Origin: JAICKM01 sp050998805
GTDB taxonomy: Bacteria > Chloroflexota > Chloroflexia > QHBQ01 > JAICKM01
Length of the DNA stretch: 64,000 bases
Assembly: GCA_050998805.1 (NCBI GenBank)
Contig: JBPCPV010000025.1
Span: 1-64,000 of the forward strand
Direction: 5' to 3'
Made by a program: the position numbers and the translations under genes. Of the stretch, positions 50,380-59,214 are shown piece by piece (the stretch's first letter is position 1; each line of letters starts with the position of its first letter). The notes under the pieces are model-generated. The model was not told where the DNA came from. It was given only the letters and a program-made list of their open reading frames with translations, and ran no database searches.

Positions 50380-51840
50380 TTATGGCTGCGCCAGCACGAC
50401 GAGGGCAGGCGTCGTCTGCCCTGCCGCAGTCTTGGCGCTGTAGACGAAGACCCGGCTGCCGAGGGTGAGGTCTGCTGGGCTGTGCGGCGGATTGCCTCCG
50501 GCGAGCGCGCCGATTAGCTGGTAGACGGTTTGGGCGTCGGTCGTGAAGGTGTAATCGCCGCCGAAGGTGACCAGCGTGAAGTTCGCGCCGTCCACGCTCT
50601 TGACTGTGCCGCTGAGCAGTCGGTGGTCGGGCGAGGGAACGTAGATCAGTCCGGCTGCGCCCATCACGGTCTTGTTCGGGTTGAAGAGCGGTCGCGGGGT
50701 GGCTGTAGTTCCGGGAGCGGGGCTCTGCTCCGGCACTGGGGTCGGCGCAGCCATGAGCTGCGGGCGGATCTCGACCTTATCCCCAGGCTGTAGAGCGTCC
50801 ACGCCGACCAGCCCGCCCTTGATAACAATCGTGTGCGCGTCGGTTGTGACTGTGGCCGGGTGGCTCGCGTTGTCGGTCTTGAGGATAAGCACGCCGTTGG
50901 CTATAGACTGGATCGTTACGATGCCGCCGGCGGGGCCGAGGTCCGAGTAGTTGCGGCGGTTGATGTGCTTCTTGGGTTCGGCGGTGGCCTGGGCTACTGC
51001 TCCCGGCTCCGGTGTGCCGGGGGTGCCGGTCGGTAAAGCCTTCTTCTTGTTGTGCTTCTTCTGGGCGGTCACGCCGGGCGTGCCGTTCGCTCCGGGCGTG
51101 CCGGGAACGCTGGTCGCGCCGGGAACGCTGCTTCCGCCAGGGACGGCGGTCGCGCCGGGGACGGTAGTTGCACCCGGAACGCTGGTTGCGGCGGAGGTGC
51201 CTACTGCCTTCTTGGGGGTTTTGGCACCGGCTTGAGCGGTAACTGCGGCTGCGGCGGGCAGAACCACGCGGGCGTCTATCCCGTCGGTTGCGTCCGGCAG
51301 CCCGGCGACCATTACGCGGTCGCCTACTTTGAGGTCGGCGAGCGTGCCGACGACACGCTTGGTGTCCTGGCTGATCACGATCCAGGTCTGAGAGCCGGTA
51401 GTAACCGTGTAGACATGGTTGTTCTGGGCGGTGAGGGTGAAGCCTCCGCCCCCGCTGGTGAAGTCGGTGATCTTGCCGGTCACCTGGCGGACCGGCTGTG
51501 AGAGCGTGCCGTTGTCCAGGGAGTTGCCGGTGTCCGGCGTGCTGCCGCTACCGGCTGTTGGTGTGCTGTCGGTTCCGGCCGCCGTGCCGGCGGCTGTTGG
51601 GGTACTGTCGGTTCCGGCCAATGCCGTGTTGGCGGTGCCGGTTATGTGGGTCGTCGGCGCTACGGCCTGGGCAGTGCCCACGGCGGTCGGCGAGCCACCG
51701 GCGGCGCTCGCTGTGGCCGACGCCGGCACGAATGTCGTTGAGGGCGACACGGTGCCGGAATTGAACACCAGCACACCCACGGCAATGGCGGCCAGGACTA
51801 CAATGCCGCCGATCACCATCCCAAGTCTCTTGATTTCCAT
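50380..51840 (-). CDS. Membrane-anchored protein with DUF5666-like domains and a VPGAT repeat
   Basis: 486 residues. One N-terminal helix (LGMVIGGIVVLAAIAVGVLV) anchors it; the rest is outside. Beta-rich modules with the DUF5666-like pattern occur at about 117-205 (VTGKITDFTSGGGGFTLTAQ), 300-355 and 410-485 (LSGTVKSVDGANFTLVTFGG). Between them lie low-complexity linkers, including tandem VPGAT-type repeats (about residues 222-255). Such domains are small OB-like barrels with unknown ligands. AAAGGAGG precedes the ATG; a TATAAT lies near 51870. Confidence 0.65.
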   Translation of the reverse strand: MEIKRLGMVIGGIVVLAAIAVGVLVFNSGTVSPSTTFVPASATASAAGGSPTAVGTAQAVAPTTHITGTANTALAGTDSTPTAAGTAAGTDSTPTAGSGSTPDTGNSLDNGTLSQPVRQVTGKITDFTSGGGGFTLTAQNNHVYTVTTGSQTWIVISQDTKRVVGTLADLKVGDRVMVAGLPDATDGIDARVVLPAAAAVTAQAGAKTPKKAVGTSAATSVPGATTVPGATAVPGGSSVPGATSVPGTPGANGTPGVTAQKKHNKKKALPTGTPGTPEPGAVAQATAEPKKHINRRNYSDLGPAGGIVTIQSIANGVLILKTDNASHPATVTTDAHTIVIKGGLVGVDALQPGDKVEIRPQLMAAPTPVPEQSPAPGTTATPRPLFNPNKTVMGAAGLIYVPSPDHRLLSGTVKSVDGANFTLVTFGGDYTFTTDAQTVYQLIGALAGGNPPHSPADLTLGSRVFVYSAKTAAGQTTPALVVLAQP

Positions 51841-51927
51841 TCAGGTGCCTCCTTTGCGATCTATATCCCCATTATACGGGGGCCATACTAAAGGAAGGTT
51901 AGCGGAATGTAAAACTTGGGAAAAAAG

Positions 51928-51955
51928 CTGTCAGCCGTCAACCGTCAGCTTTCAG
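51928..51955. repeat. Heptamer array (CTGTCAG CCGTCAA CCGTCAG CTTTCAG) overlapping the ileS end
   Basis: Four units; on the minus strand they encode the last residues and the TGA stop of IleS (stop at 51938-51940). Confidence 0.75.
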
Positions 51956-54900
51956 CTTGAGCCAGAGCTTTATGGGCACGCCGTCGAGGGTCGCCGTGCC
52001 GGTCGGAGCGGTTCCCTCGACGGTGCTGGTTGACAGCTCCGTGCTGAGGGTTTCTTGCTTGATGTAGTCGGCGAAACGGGCGAAGGCTACCTCCACACGG
52101 GCGGAGCCGGGGGCGTCCGCCGGGAACTCTGCCGTCGTGGAGATCCGGTCGCTGATCGAGAAGCCCGCCGTCTTGCGGAGGTCGTTGACCAGGCGCACCA
52201 AGTCGCGGGCCGCGCCTTCCTGCCGCAGATCCTCGGTCAACTCGGTGTCGAGTGCGACGACGAGGCCCTTGTCCTGGGCGACGACGAAGCCCTCGCGTTG
52301 GCGGGTCTCCACCAGCAGTTCGTCGGGTGCAAGCAGGACGGGTTCTCCGTCCTCGTCGGGGCCGAGCGAGATCGCCTCGCCTGCGGCGACGCGGGCGGCT
52401 ACCTCAGCCGGATCGAGCGAGGCTAGCGCGGCGCGGGCCGCGCCGAGGCGCTTGCCGAGCTTCGGCCCCAGCACCGGCAAGTTCGGCTTGACCACGTAGC
52501 TGACGAGTTCCGCAGGGTCTTCGACCAGGCTAAGGCGCTTGATGTTCAACTCGTCGAGCACCTGGTCGGTGTGGGTCCGCAGGGCATCGGCCTCCTCGTC
52601 GTTGCGGACATGGACCATGATCTCGCGGAGCGGCTGGCGGACCTTCAGCCGGGTGCGGGCACGCGCTGCGCGTCCAAGCTCAACCACGCGCTCAACCAGA
52701 TCCACATCGGCGATCAACGCCTCGTCAATCAAGCTCTCATCGGCGACCGGGTAGGGCGTGAGGTGGACGCTCTCCGGCTGAGACGGGTCCACGCTGGCGA
52801 CTAGGTTGCGGTAGAGGTGCTCGGCCAGGAACGGCACGATCGGAGCCATCAGCCGTGTGAGCGTCGTCAGTACCTCGTAGAGCGTCCAGTAAGCCGCGCG
52901 CTTGTCGGAGTCGTCCTCGCTTTTCCAGAAGCGGCGGCGGCTGCGGCGGACGTACCAGTTCGAGAGGTCGCTGACGAAGGATTCTACGTCGCGGGTGACC
53001 GACGCGCTGTCGAACCCGTCGAGGTTGCGGCGGGAGTCGCGCACCAGCTTGTTCAGCCGCGACAGCACCCAGCGATCCAGCTCGCTACGCGCGGCTGGCG
53101 GCACCGGCTCCGTCTTGGTCGGGTCGAAGCCGTCAAGGTTCGCGTAGGTGACGAAGAAACTGTAGGTGTTCCAGAGCGTGAGCAGGCGGCGCACTACCTC
53201 GTCGGCGGCGCTGAAGCCGAAGCGGAGGTTCACCTTCACATTCTGGCCGGCGAAGAGCCAGCGCATCACGTCGGCACCCATCCGGTCGGCGGCGGAGTTG
53301 AACTCGATTGAGTTGCCGCGGCTCTTGTGCATCGGCCTGTCGTGCTCGTCGTGGAGCTTTTCGTAGACGAGCACTTCCTTATACGGCGTGGTGTCTTCGA
53401 GAGTGACCGACATGAAGAGCATCGCGTAGAACCAGAGGCGGATCTGCTCGCGCATCTCGCTCACCCAGTCGGCGGGGAACCACTCCTCCCAGTAGGCGTG
53501 GCCGGGGCCGTCGCCGAGGTAGCCGAGCGTGCTGAACGCGATGATGCCGGCGTCGAGCCAGCAGTCGCCGACCTCGGGCACGCGGTCAACGGCGGCCCCG
53601 CACTTTTGGCAGCGGACCTTGACCGAGTCGATCCACGGGCGGTGAAGCTCGGGCAGCGCGTCCACTGCGCCTGGGTTCACGGCCATGTCGCGGAGTTCGG
53701 CGAGCGAGCCGGGCTGGTTCATTTCGCCGCAGGCTTCACAGACATAGAAGGGCAGGGGCAGGCCCCAGAACCGCTTGCGCGAGATGCACCAGTCGCGCAT
53801 GTTCAGCAGCCAGTCCTGCATCCGCTTGCCGGCCTCTTCGGGATACCACTTGACCGTGGCGGCGGCAGCCTTCATGCGGGGGCGGATTTCGTCGGCTGAG
53901 ATGAACCACTCGCTGACGACACGGAAGACGAGGTCCGTGCCGCAGCGCCAGCAGGTGGGGTAACGGTGCGTGTAATCCTGGACTCGGTAGAGGTAGCCTT
54001 TCTCTTTGAGGCTTACGAAGACTGTATCCGCCACGTCCATCGCGTTGTGGCCGACCAGCGGTCCGTAGCCCGGCATGTAATCGCCGTTTTCGCTGATCGG
54101 GATCAGCACAGGCAGGTCATGCACCTTGCCCAACTCGAAGTCTTCGGCACCGGTGCCGGGTGCGATATGCACGATGCTCGTGCCCTCGGCCTCGCCCACG
54201 TCCTCCCACGGGATCACGCGATGCGCGACACCCGACTGTGCAGGCAGCTCGTCGAAGGGTCCGGTGTAGGTCAGGCCGACGAGGTCGCTGCCCTTGACAG
54301 TGCCGAGCAGTTCGTATTCCCCAACAAGGCCGGCAAGCGTGCCGTGCGATAGGTAGTAGACGTAATCGCCCTGGCGGACACGCGCGTAGTCGAGGTCGGG
54401 GCGGACGGCGGCGGCGACGTTCGCTGCGAGCGTCCAGGGTGTGGTCGTCCAAAAGAGCAGCCATTCGCCCTCGTGGCCGGCGCTGGTGATCGGCTGGCGG
54501 ATGTAGACCGAGCGGTGCGTGCGCTCCTCGTAGGCGTCGAGCATTTCGTGCTGCGAGAGCGAGGTGCCGCAGCGGGTACACCAGGGCATCGAGCGGGTGC
54601 CCTCGTAGAGCCAGCCGTTTTCGCGGCACTTCTTGAGGAAGTGCCAGATATAGAGGATATTCGTGTCGGTGTAGGTGTAATACGAATTATCCCAGTGCAT
54701 CCACATGCCGAGCCGTTCGGACTGCTCGGAGATCGTAGTGGCGTACTTGAGCACGCGCTCTTTGCAGTCGCGCGCGAAGTTGTCGAGACCATAGGCTTCG
54801 ATGTCGCGCTTCGAGTTGAAGCCGAGCGCCTTCTCGACCTCGACTTCGACCCACAACCCCTGGCAGTCGAACCCGTTCTGGTAGCGTTGTTGGTAGCCCT

Positions 54901-55123
54901 GCATCGCGTGGTAACGCTGGTAGAGGTCTTTATAGGTGCGGCCCCAGGCGTGATGTACACCCATCGGGCCGTTCGCGGTGATCGGCCCGTCGAGGAACGA
55001 CCAGCGCGGCCCGTTCGCGTTCTGCGCCACCAGCTTATCGAACGTGTGGTGCTCGCGCCACCATGCCAACACCTCCTGCTCGACAGCCGGGGCGTCCCAT
55101 TTAGATGCTACTTGTTTGAACAT
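51938..55123 (-). CDS. ileS: Isoleucyl-tRNA synthetase, long type
   Basis: 1061 residues from ATG 55123 (GGGGGAAC upstream; the in-frame ATG at 55135 adds four residues). The HIGH-type motif is GPMGVHHAWGRT near residue 55 and the KMSKS-type motif is MHKSRGNS near 600. An editing domain lies between (WTTTPWTLAANVAAAV). The anticodon-binding domain has SDLSNWYVRRSRRRFW. The long C-terminal part resembles type 2 IleS, a form linked to mupirocin resistance. T-box control from 56611 would fit Ile starvation. C-terminal codons lie in a heptamer array. Confidence 0.95.
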   Translation of the reverse strand: MFKQVASKWDAPAVEQEVLAWWREHHTFDKLVAQNANGPRWSFLDGPITANGPMGVHHAWGRTYKDLYQRYHAMQGYQQRYQNGFDCQGLWVEVEVEKALGFNSKRDIEAYGLDNFARDCKERVLKYATTISEQSERLGMWMHWDNSYYTYTDTNILYIWHFLKKCRENGWLYEGTRSMPWCTRCGTSLSQHEMLDAYEERTHRSVYIRQPITSAGHEGEWLLFWTTTPWTLAANVAAAVRPDLDYARVRQGDYVYYLSHGTLAGLVGEYELLGTVKGSDLVGLTYTGPFDELPAQSGVAHRVIPWEDVGEAEGTSIVHIAPGTGAEDFELGKVHDLPVLIPISENGDYMPGYGPLVGHNAMDVADTVFVSLKEKGYLYRVQDYTHRYPTCWRCGTDLVFRVVSEWFISADEIRPRMKAAAATVKWYPEEAGKRMQDWLLNMRDWCISRKRFWGLPLPFYVCEACGEMNQPGSLAELRDMAVNPGAVDALPELHRPWIDSVKVRCQKCGAAVDRVPEVGDCWLDAGIIAFSTLGYLGDGPGHAYWEEWFPADWVSEMREQIRLWFYAMLFMSVTLEDTTPYKEVLVYEKLHDEHDRPMHKSRGNSIEFNSAADRMGADVMRWLFAGQNVKVNLRFGFSAADEVVRRLLTLWNTYSFFVTYANLDGFDPTKTEPVPPAARSELDRWVLSRLNKLVRDSRRNLDGFDSASVTRDVESFVSDLSNWYVRRSRRRFWKSEDDSDKRAAYWTLYEVLTTLTRLMAPIVPFLAEHLYRNLVASVDPSQPESVHLTPYPVADESLIDEALIADVDLVERVVELGRAARARTRLKVRQPLREIMVHVRNDEEADALRTHTDQVLDELNIKRLSLVEDPAELVSYVVKPNLPVLGPKLGKRLGAARAALASLDPAEVAARVAAGEAISLGPDEDGEPVLLAPDELLVETRQREGFVVAQDKGLVVALDTELTEDLRQEGAARDLVRLVNDLRKTAGFSISDRISTTAEFPADAPGSARVEVAFARFADYIKQETLSTELSTSTVEGTAPTGTATLDGVPIKLWLKLKADG

Positions 55124-55145
55124 GTGTTCCCCCATTAACCACCCG

Positions 55146-55394
55146 TCAGTCGTCCTGCCTCATCAGCTCTTCGTGATAGAGTTCGATATAGCCGCAGTCC
55201 ATGCAGGTCCGCATCATCAAGCGGGCCGACGACTGGCTGAAGAAATTGCGGTGTACACCGGCTATCGGCCCCTGGAAGTCGAACGTACTGTACCGCTCGC
55301 CGGAGAAGACGGCGACATGCGGCTTGCCGCAGCGCGAGCAGGGAGCTGGCGGCTCCTCGTCTATCTCGTCGTCTTCGTCTTCGTCGTCAAACAT
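55146..55394 (-). CDS. Small acidic zinc-ribbon protein
   Basis: 82 residues. An acidic start (MFDDEDEDDEIDEE) precedes two Cys pairs (CSRCGKP and CMDCGYIEL), which should bind one zinc. No enzyme function is evident. It lies 22 bp upstream of ileS in the T-box operon. Confidence 0.6.
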   Translation of the reverse strand: MFDDEDEDDEIDEEPPAPCSRCGKPHVAVFSGERYSTFDFQGPIAGVHRNFFSQSSARLMMRTCMDCGYIELYHEELMRQDD

Positions 55395-55411
55395 CTATTT
55401 CTCTCGCCTCT

Positions 55412-55487
55412 GTAGGGGCCGGTTTCAAACCGGCTCCCACCCACAACAAATAGTCCCTGTAGGGGCCGGTTTGAAACCGGCTCCTAC
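55412..55487. repeat. Two copies of the GTAGGGGCCGG hairpin repeat
   Basis: 55412-55440 and 55459-55487, each an imperfect palindrome (GTAGGGGCCGGTTTCAAACC + GGCTCC...). They lie 18 bp apart in the gap between the cupin-RNase H gene and the zinc-ribbon gene. Each could form a strong RNA hairpin in the operon transcript. Confidence 0.8.
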
Positions 55488-55494
55488 CGAAGCT

Positions 55495-56292
55495 CTAATG
55501 CCCAAGCAAGGCCACGCTCTCCTCGCGTGGGTGCCAGGTCAGGTGCCACTTGCCGAAACGCCGCAAGAGCCGGTGGGCCGCCTCCCCCTGCTCGCGCAGC
55601 GAACCGCTCTTGGTCTTGTACTCGCCCTTCATCTGCTTGACGAGCAACTCACTATCGCCACGTATGTCGAGTTCGTAGCCTTTGGGGTCGCGTCCTCCGC
55701 GCTCCAGGATAGCCAGGATATAGTCCAACGCCTCGATCAACGTGCGGTACTCGGCCTCGTTGTTCGTCATCACGCCGGTGTACTCCCTCCTCACGAGGTT
55801 TGGCTTGCGGCCCGGTGCCATGATCACGAACGAGCCGTAGCCTTTGCCGGGATTGCCGAGGCTGCCGCCGTCGAACACGACCTGCAACCCGGTCAGCCCG
55901 GCTGCGGTGCCGCTCGTGCCAGGCACCTGGCCGTGTTCCACTGACGCATCCTGCACCAATGGCGTCGCCACCAGCACCCGCAACGCTGTCTTGCCGGTGT
56001 TCACTACCCGGTGCCGCTCTCCCGGTGGCACGTAGAACGCGGCGCCCTCGCGCAGTGGGGCGACAGGCGACCCATCCGGTCCCTGATACTCACCGGCCCC
56101 CGCCAGCACATAGCACTGGTGTTCCTCTGGGTGGCGGTGATCCGGCCCGCAACCCCCAGGCGCGATCTCCCAGAGGTCGAGCGCCACCCCCGCCTCAAGC
56201 CCGGTCGGCGTCAGCTCACGCACGGTCGCACCGGTCGCGTTTTCGCCCGCCATCGGTCGCGCAGGTGCGGTATAGGTATTCGTCAGTCTCAT
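55495..56292 (-). CDS. Fusion of a cupin domain and an RNase HI-like domain
   Basis: 265 residues. Residues 1-115 form a cupin with metal residues in PDHRHPEEHQCYVLAG and PPGERHRVV. Residues about 130-265 form an RNase H fold with Asp (VVFDGGSLGNPG), Glu (TNNEAEYRTLIEAL) and Asp (DIRGDSELLVKQ). The fourth acidic residue, usually in HVPREExxxAD, is missing: the end reads HPREESVALLGH. So activity is doubtful. It is the first gene after the T-box, yet its product has no obvious link to isoleucine. The start lies 22 bp past the terminator T-run. Confidence 0.7.
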   Translation of the reverse strand: MRLTNTYTAPARPMAGENATGATVRELTPTGLEAGVALDLWEIAPGGCGPDHRHPEEHQCYVLAGAGEYQGPDGSPVAPLREGAAFYVPPGERHRVVNTGKTALRVLVATPLVQDASVEHGQVPGTSGTAAGLTGLQVVFDGGSLGNPGKGYGSFVIMAPGRKPNLVRREYTGVMTNNEAEYRTLIEALDYILAILERGGRDPKGYELDIRGDSELLVKQMKGEYKTKSGSLREQGEAAHRLLRRFGKWHLTWHPREESVALLGH

Positions 56293-56313
56293 CGTAGCGA
56301 TCAGCTTTCAGCG
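56293..56313. repeat. Heptamer array (CGTAGCG ATCAGCT TTCAGCG)
   Basis: Three degenerate units between the T-box terminator and the cupin-RNase H gene. Confidence 0.5.
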
Positions 56314-56314
56314 T

Positions 56315-56611
56315 AAAAAAAACCCGCCCTTCCCAGCCTCTGGAAGGACGAGCCGAATGCCCGCGGTGCCACCTTCATTGCCCCGCGCGCAGCGGGGCCT
56401 CTCACGGGGTGCGAAACCACACCCCTGCCCAACTTAACGGGGGGCAACCCCGGCCAAGCCTACTTGTCATCGCGTCTTCTTGCGTTCGGCCGGCGGCTCA
56501 GGAAGGATTTTCGGCTGCGGTGGTCTGTCCCCTTCGCACCAGGCGGGGACTCTCTGCGGCTCCGTGCCGCTGCCTACTCGTTTCCGTCATAGCCCGATTA
56601 TTCAGTTTGTC
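56315..56611 (-). promoter_or_regulatory. T-box leader, specifier probably ATC (Ile)
   Basis: The T-box sequence AAGGTGGCACCGCGGGC (56375-56359) precedes a terminator (CGTCCTTCC, loop, GGAAGGGCG, then eight T, 56350-56315). Stem I features AGAGAGTCCCCGCC and GGTGCGAAGGGGAC are present, and the likely specifier is ATC (56508-56506) in CCGAAAATCCTTCC. Uncharged tRNA-Ile would pair at both sites and allow read-through. AAT is an alternative reading of the specifier, but ileS lies downstream. Genes controlled: cupin-RNase H, zinc ribbon, ileS. Confidence 0.88.
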
Positions 56612-56617
56612 TTCCCA

Positions 56618-56646
56618 AGCATACCACAGATAGGAGCGCGTGTCAA
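56618..56646 (-). promoter_or_regulatory. T-box operon promoter
   Basis: TTGACA (56646-56641), 17 bp, TATGCT (56623-56618) with TGG before the hexamer. Confidence 0.8.
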
Positions 56647-56675
56647 TCGGGCGAAGGACCGAGGCGGCTGCCTGC

Positions 56676-57317
56676 CTAAATCAGCCTGTGTTGGCGTGCC
56701 AGGTTGATCGCCTGCACCCTGTTCGCGGCATGTAGCTTGGCGAGGATCGTGGAGACGTAGTTCTTCACCGTACCTTCGGCCAGCGCGAGGTCGTCGGCTA
56801 TCTCACGGTTGCTGAGGCCCTGCGCCAGCCTGCGGATGATCTCGGTCTCGCGCTCGCTCAATGACTCGTATGCCGACGCTTCACCCCGGCGTCCGGGTGC
56901 CTGCGCGAACTCAAACAGCAGCTTGCTGGCGACGGCCGGCTGGATGAAGCGTTCGCCCGCGTAGACCCGTTTGATCGTGTCTACGAGTTCGGGCGCAGGG
57001 CTGTCTTTGAGCATATAGCCGAGCGCACCCGCCTTCACCCCCTCAAAGACATACTCCTCATAGTCGAAGGTGGTCAAGATCAGCACGCGTGTCTCCGGTG
57101 ATTCGCTCGTGATCGTGCGTGTCGCTTCGATGCCGTCCATCACCGGCATCTGCACATCCATCAGCACCAGATCGGGGTGGAGCGCCCGCACCTGCTCGAC
57201 CGCCTCTTGACCGTTGCCCGCCTCCCCGACAACGCTGATCCCCGGCTCCAGGCCGAGTATCGTCACAAGCCCCTGGCGCATCAGCCTCTGGTCTTCGCAG
57301 ATCAAGAGTTTAATCAT
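56676..57317 (-). CDS. NarL/DesR-type response regulator
   Basis: 213 residues from ATG 57317. Receiver domain with Asp54 (LVLMDVQMP) and the acidic pocket CEDQ. The LuxR-type HTH is SERETEIIRRLAQGLSNREI with GTVKNYVSTILAKLHA. The upstream kinase gene overlaps it by 8 bp. The pair probably controls the ABC exporter in the same operon. Confidence 0.93.
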   Translation of the reverse strand: MIKLLICEDQRLMRQGLVTILGLEPGISVVGEAGNGQEAVEQVRALHPDLVLMDVQMPVMDGIEATRTITSESPETRVLILTTFDYEEYVFEGVKAGALGYMLKDSPAPELVDTIKRVYAGERFIQPAVASKLLFEFAQAPGRRGEASAYESLSERETEIIRRLAQGLSNREIADDLALAEGTVKNYVSTILAKLHAANRVQAINLARQHRLI

Positions 57318-58623
57318 ACGGGATGCCTGCGAGGACCATCGTGCCGTGGCCGTCGGGCTTGGGGCGGATAGTGAGCCAGCCGCCGAGGGTTTCGAGTCGC
57401 TCGCGCATACCACGGATGCCGTAGTGCCCACTGACTTCGAGGCGGGCGCTGCCTTCCGCGAGGTGAGGGATGCCCATGCCGTCATCGCTGACCGTCAGGT
57501 AAACATCCCCCTCTTTGCAGAAAACCCGGAGAGCGACACTCCGGGCACCAGCGTGCTTGACGATGTTCAGCACGGCCTCGCGGCCCACATGCCAGAGGGC
57601 GTCCTGCACGGGCGCGGGCAGAGTGTCGAGGCCCGGCTCGAAGCTACATTCGATAGAGAAGCCACTTTCGAGCGCCATGCTTTCGGCCCACCCCCGTAAC
57701 GCCCGGCCAAGCGGCTGATCGGCCCCATCGAGCGCAGGGCTGCGTAGGTCCGCGAGGGAGGCGCGCAGCCCCCTCATGCTCTCACGCACCAGCTCCTTCG
57801 TCGCGTCGAGTTCGGCGGAGGCCCGCGCCGGGTCGAGTGACTGGAGGCGTTGCGCTGCCTCGATCTTGACGGCGATCAGCGCGAGCGCGTGGCCGATGCC
57901 GTCGTGCATTTCGCGGGCCATGCGGTTGCGCTCCCGCAGCACGGCGACCTCTTTCTCTTTGAGCAGAGCTTCTTCGAGTTCGGCTTTCGTCGCCTGGAGT
58001 TCGCGCACCAGGCGCTCACTCTGCAAGCCGGACCGGATGAGAATCGTTATCAGACCGGCATAAAGGAAGAAGCTCCCGATGCCAAAGAGCGTGCCGGCAG
58101 CCGCTGCTCCCCGCGCCCCCTGCATACTCACTTCGCTCAGCAGCCCCGACTGGTAGAGCCAGGCTGCCGTCTCCAGCACGAGCAGCGGGATTGCGGTCCG
58201 CCAACGCACCATACCGAACGTCTGACCGACTAAGGCGAAGTAGAGCCAGATAAAGTCGTCGGGCACGAGGGCACTCATCCAGGCAATCAAGGCGAAGCTG
58301 AGAATGAGGAAGCCCACCCGAAAGGCTGTGCTATCCTCGTAGCCCCAAATCCGGAGGTTCCAGCTTACTTTGACCAAGCGGGTGCGCCTCAAATTGAGGA
58401 TTGGGTATCCGGAGAGTAGGAGCGCATAGAGGGCGGCAGGCAGCAGATAGCCATAATCTCCGTTCGTGGTACTGCTGACGGCGGAGTAGGTATCCACGAG
58501 CAACGAAGCCCAGGTGGTGACGTAGAAGAACACTAGCATCCACCCCACCACCGGGTCCAGCCCGCGTGTGCCCTCTCCATTTTTGCGCGTATCGGGTCTA
58601 TTGGAGAACATCGCTCGTTCCAT
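57310..58623 (-). CDS. Sensor histidine kinase, HisKA_3 type (NarX/DesK-like)
   Basis: About 437 residues from ATG 58623 (ATG 58611 is also possible). Six membrane helices in the first 210 residues form the sensor; there is no large extracellular domain. The coiled linker EAEL-type ELQATKAELEEALLKEKEV leads to the phospho-His in MAREMHDGIGHALALI (about 238). The ATPase has HVGREAVLNIVKHAGA, VSDDGMGIP and GIRGMRERLETLGG. A DesK-like membrane or envelope stress sensor is likely. Confidence 0.9.
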   Translation of the reverse strand: MERAMFSNRPDTRKNGEGTRGLDPVVGWMLVFFYVTTWASLLVDTYSAVSSTTNGDYGYLLPAALYALLLSGYPILNLRRTRLVKVSWNLRIWGYEDSTAFRVGFLILSFALIAWMSALVPDDFIWLYFALVGQTFGMVRWRTAIPLLVLETAAWLYQSGLLSEVSMQGARGAAAAGTLFGIGSFFLYAGLITILIRSGLQSERLVRELQATKAELEEALLKEKEVAVLRERNRMAREMHDGIGHALALIAVKIEAAQRLQSLDPARASAELDATKELVRESMRGLRASLADLRSPALDGADQPLGRALRGWAESMALESGFSIECSFEPGLDTLPAPVQDALWHVGREAVLNIVKHAGARSVALRVFCKEGDVYLTVSDDGMGIPHLAEGSARLEVSGHYGIRGMRERLETLGGWLTIRPKPDGHGTMVLAGIPYD

Positions 58624-58640
58624 TCGCTCTGTGTTACGCC

Positions 58641-59168
58641 TCAGCCAACTCGTGGGTCGTTCAGCTTCTGGGTCGGTGCGCCGTCCGGCATGAAGGTGCC
58701 GGTGGTGCCTTCGATATGCGGATGGTTGATCGTCTGGCTCGCGGTGGGCACTGCGCCTTGCATCATCGCGTAGGTCTGGATCTGGTTCCAGATGTCGCTC
58801 GGCAGGGCGCGGCTGCCGAGCATCGCGGAGACCGGCCAAATGAGCGCGAAGAGCGCCCACGGCGTGAACAGCACGGCGATCAGCCCCATCATCGCTGCAT
58901 AGCCCGCCATCTCCGGCGTGATCCACTGCTGCTCGCCCATCGTCACGACGAGATCGTTCGGGTTTTCGGGTGCCCGATGGATACCGATCGTCACCGCGTT
59001 CCGCATGTCTGTTCCTTGGTGGTGGTGATTTTGCCCGATCTGCACCACGAGGCTGTCACCCTGGCCGAGTTTTTGGGCGAGCAGGCGATCCCGCATGTTG
59101 TACTGCTGCACCAGATAGGCCGCCAGCCCTTCGGGCGAGATGTTGCCGTGATAGATGCGCTGCTCCAT
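58641..59168 (-). CDS. Unknown protein with one or two membrane helices
   Basis: 175 residues. A soluble N-terminal part (QRIYHGNISPEGLAAYLVQQ) is followed by hydrophobic stretches near 90-120 (GYAAMMGLIAVLFTPWALFA) and a soluble tail. No family recognised. It sits between the ABC permease and the kinase in one orientation, with gaps of 46 and 17 bp, and may be part of the same response. Confidence 0.5.
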   Translation of the reverse strand: MEQRIYHGNISPEGLAAYLVQQYNMRDRLLAQKLGQGDSLVVQIGQNHHHQGTDMRNAVTIGIHRAPENPNDLVVTMGEQQWITPEMAGYAAMMGLIAVLFTPWALFALIWPVSAMLGSRALPSDIWNQIQTYAMMQGAVPTASQTINHPHIEGTTGTFMPDGAPTQKLNDPRVG

Positions 59169-59214
59169 AGTTAGTTACGTCCTTTCTTGGGCAGTTGCCT
59201 GTCCCATTATACCA

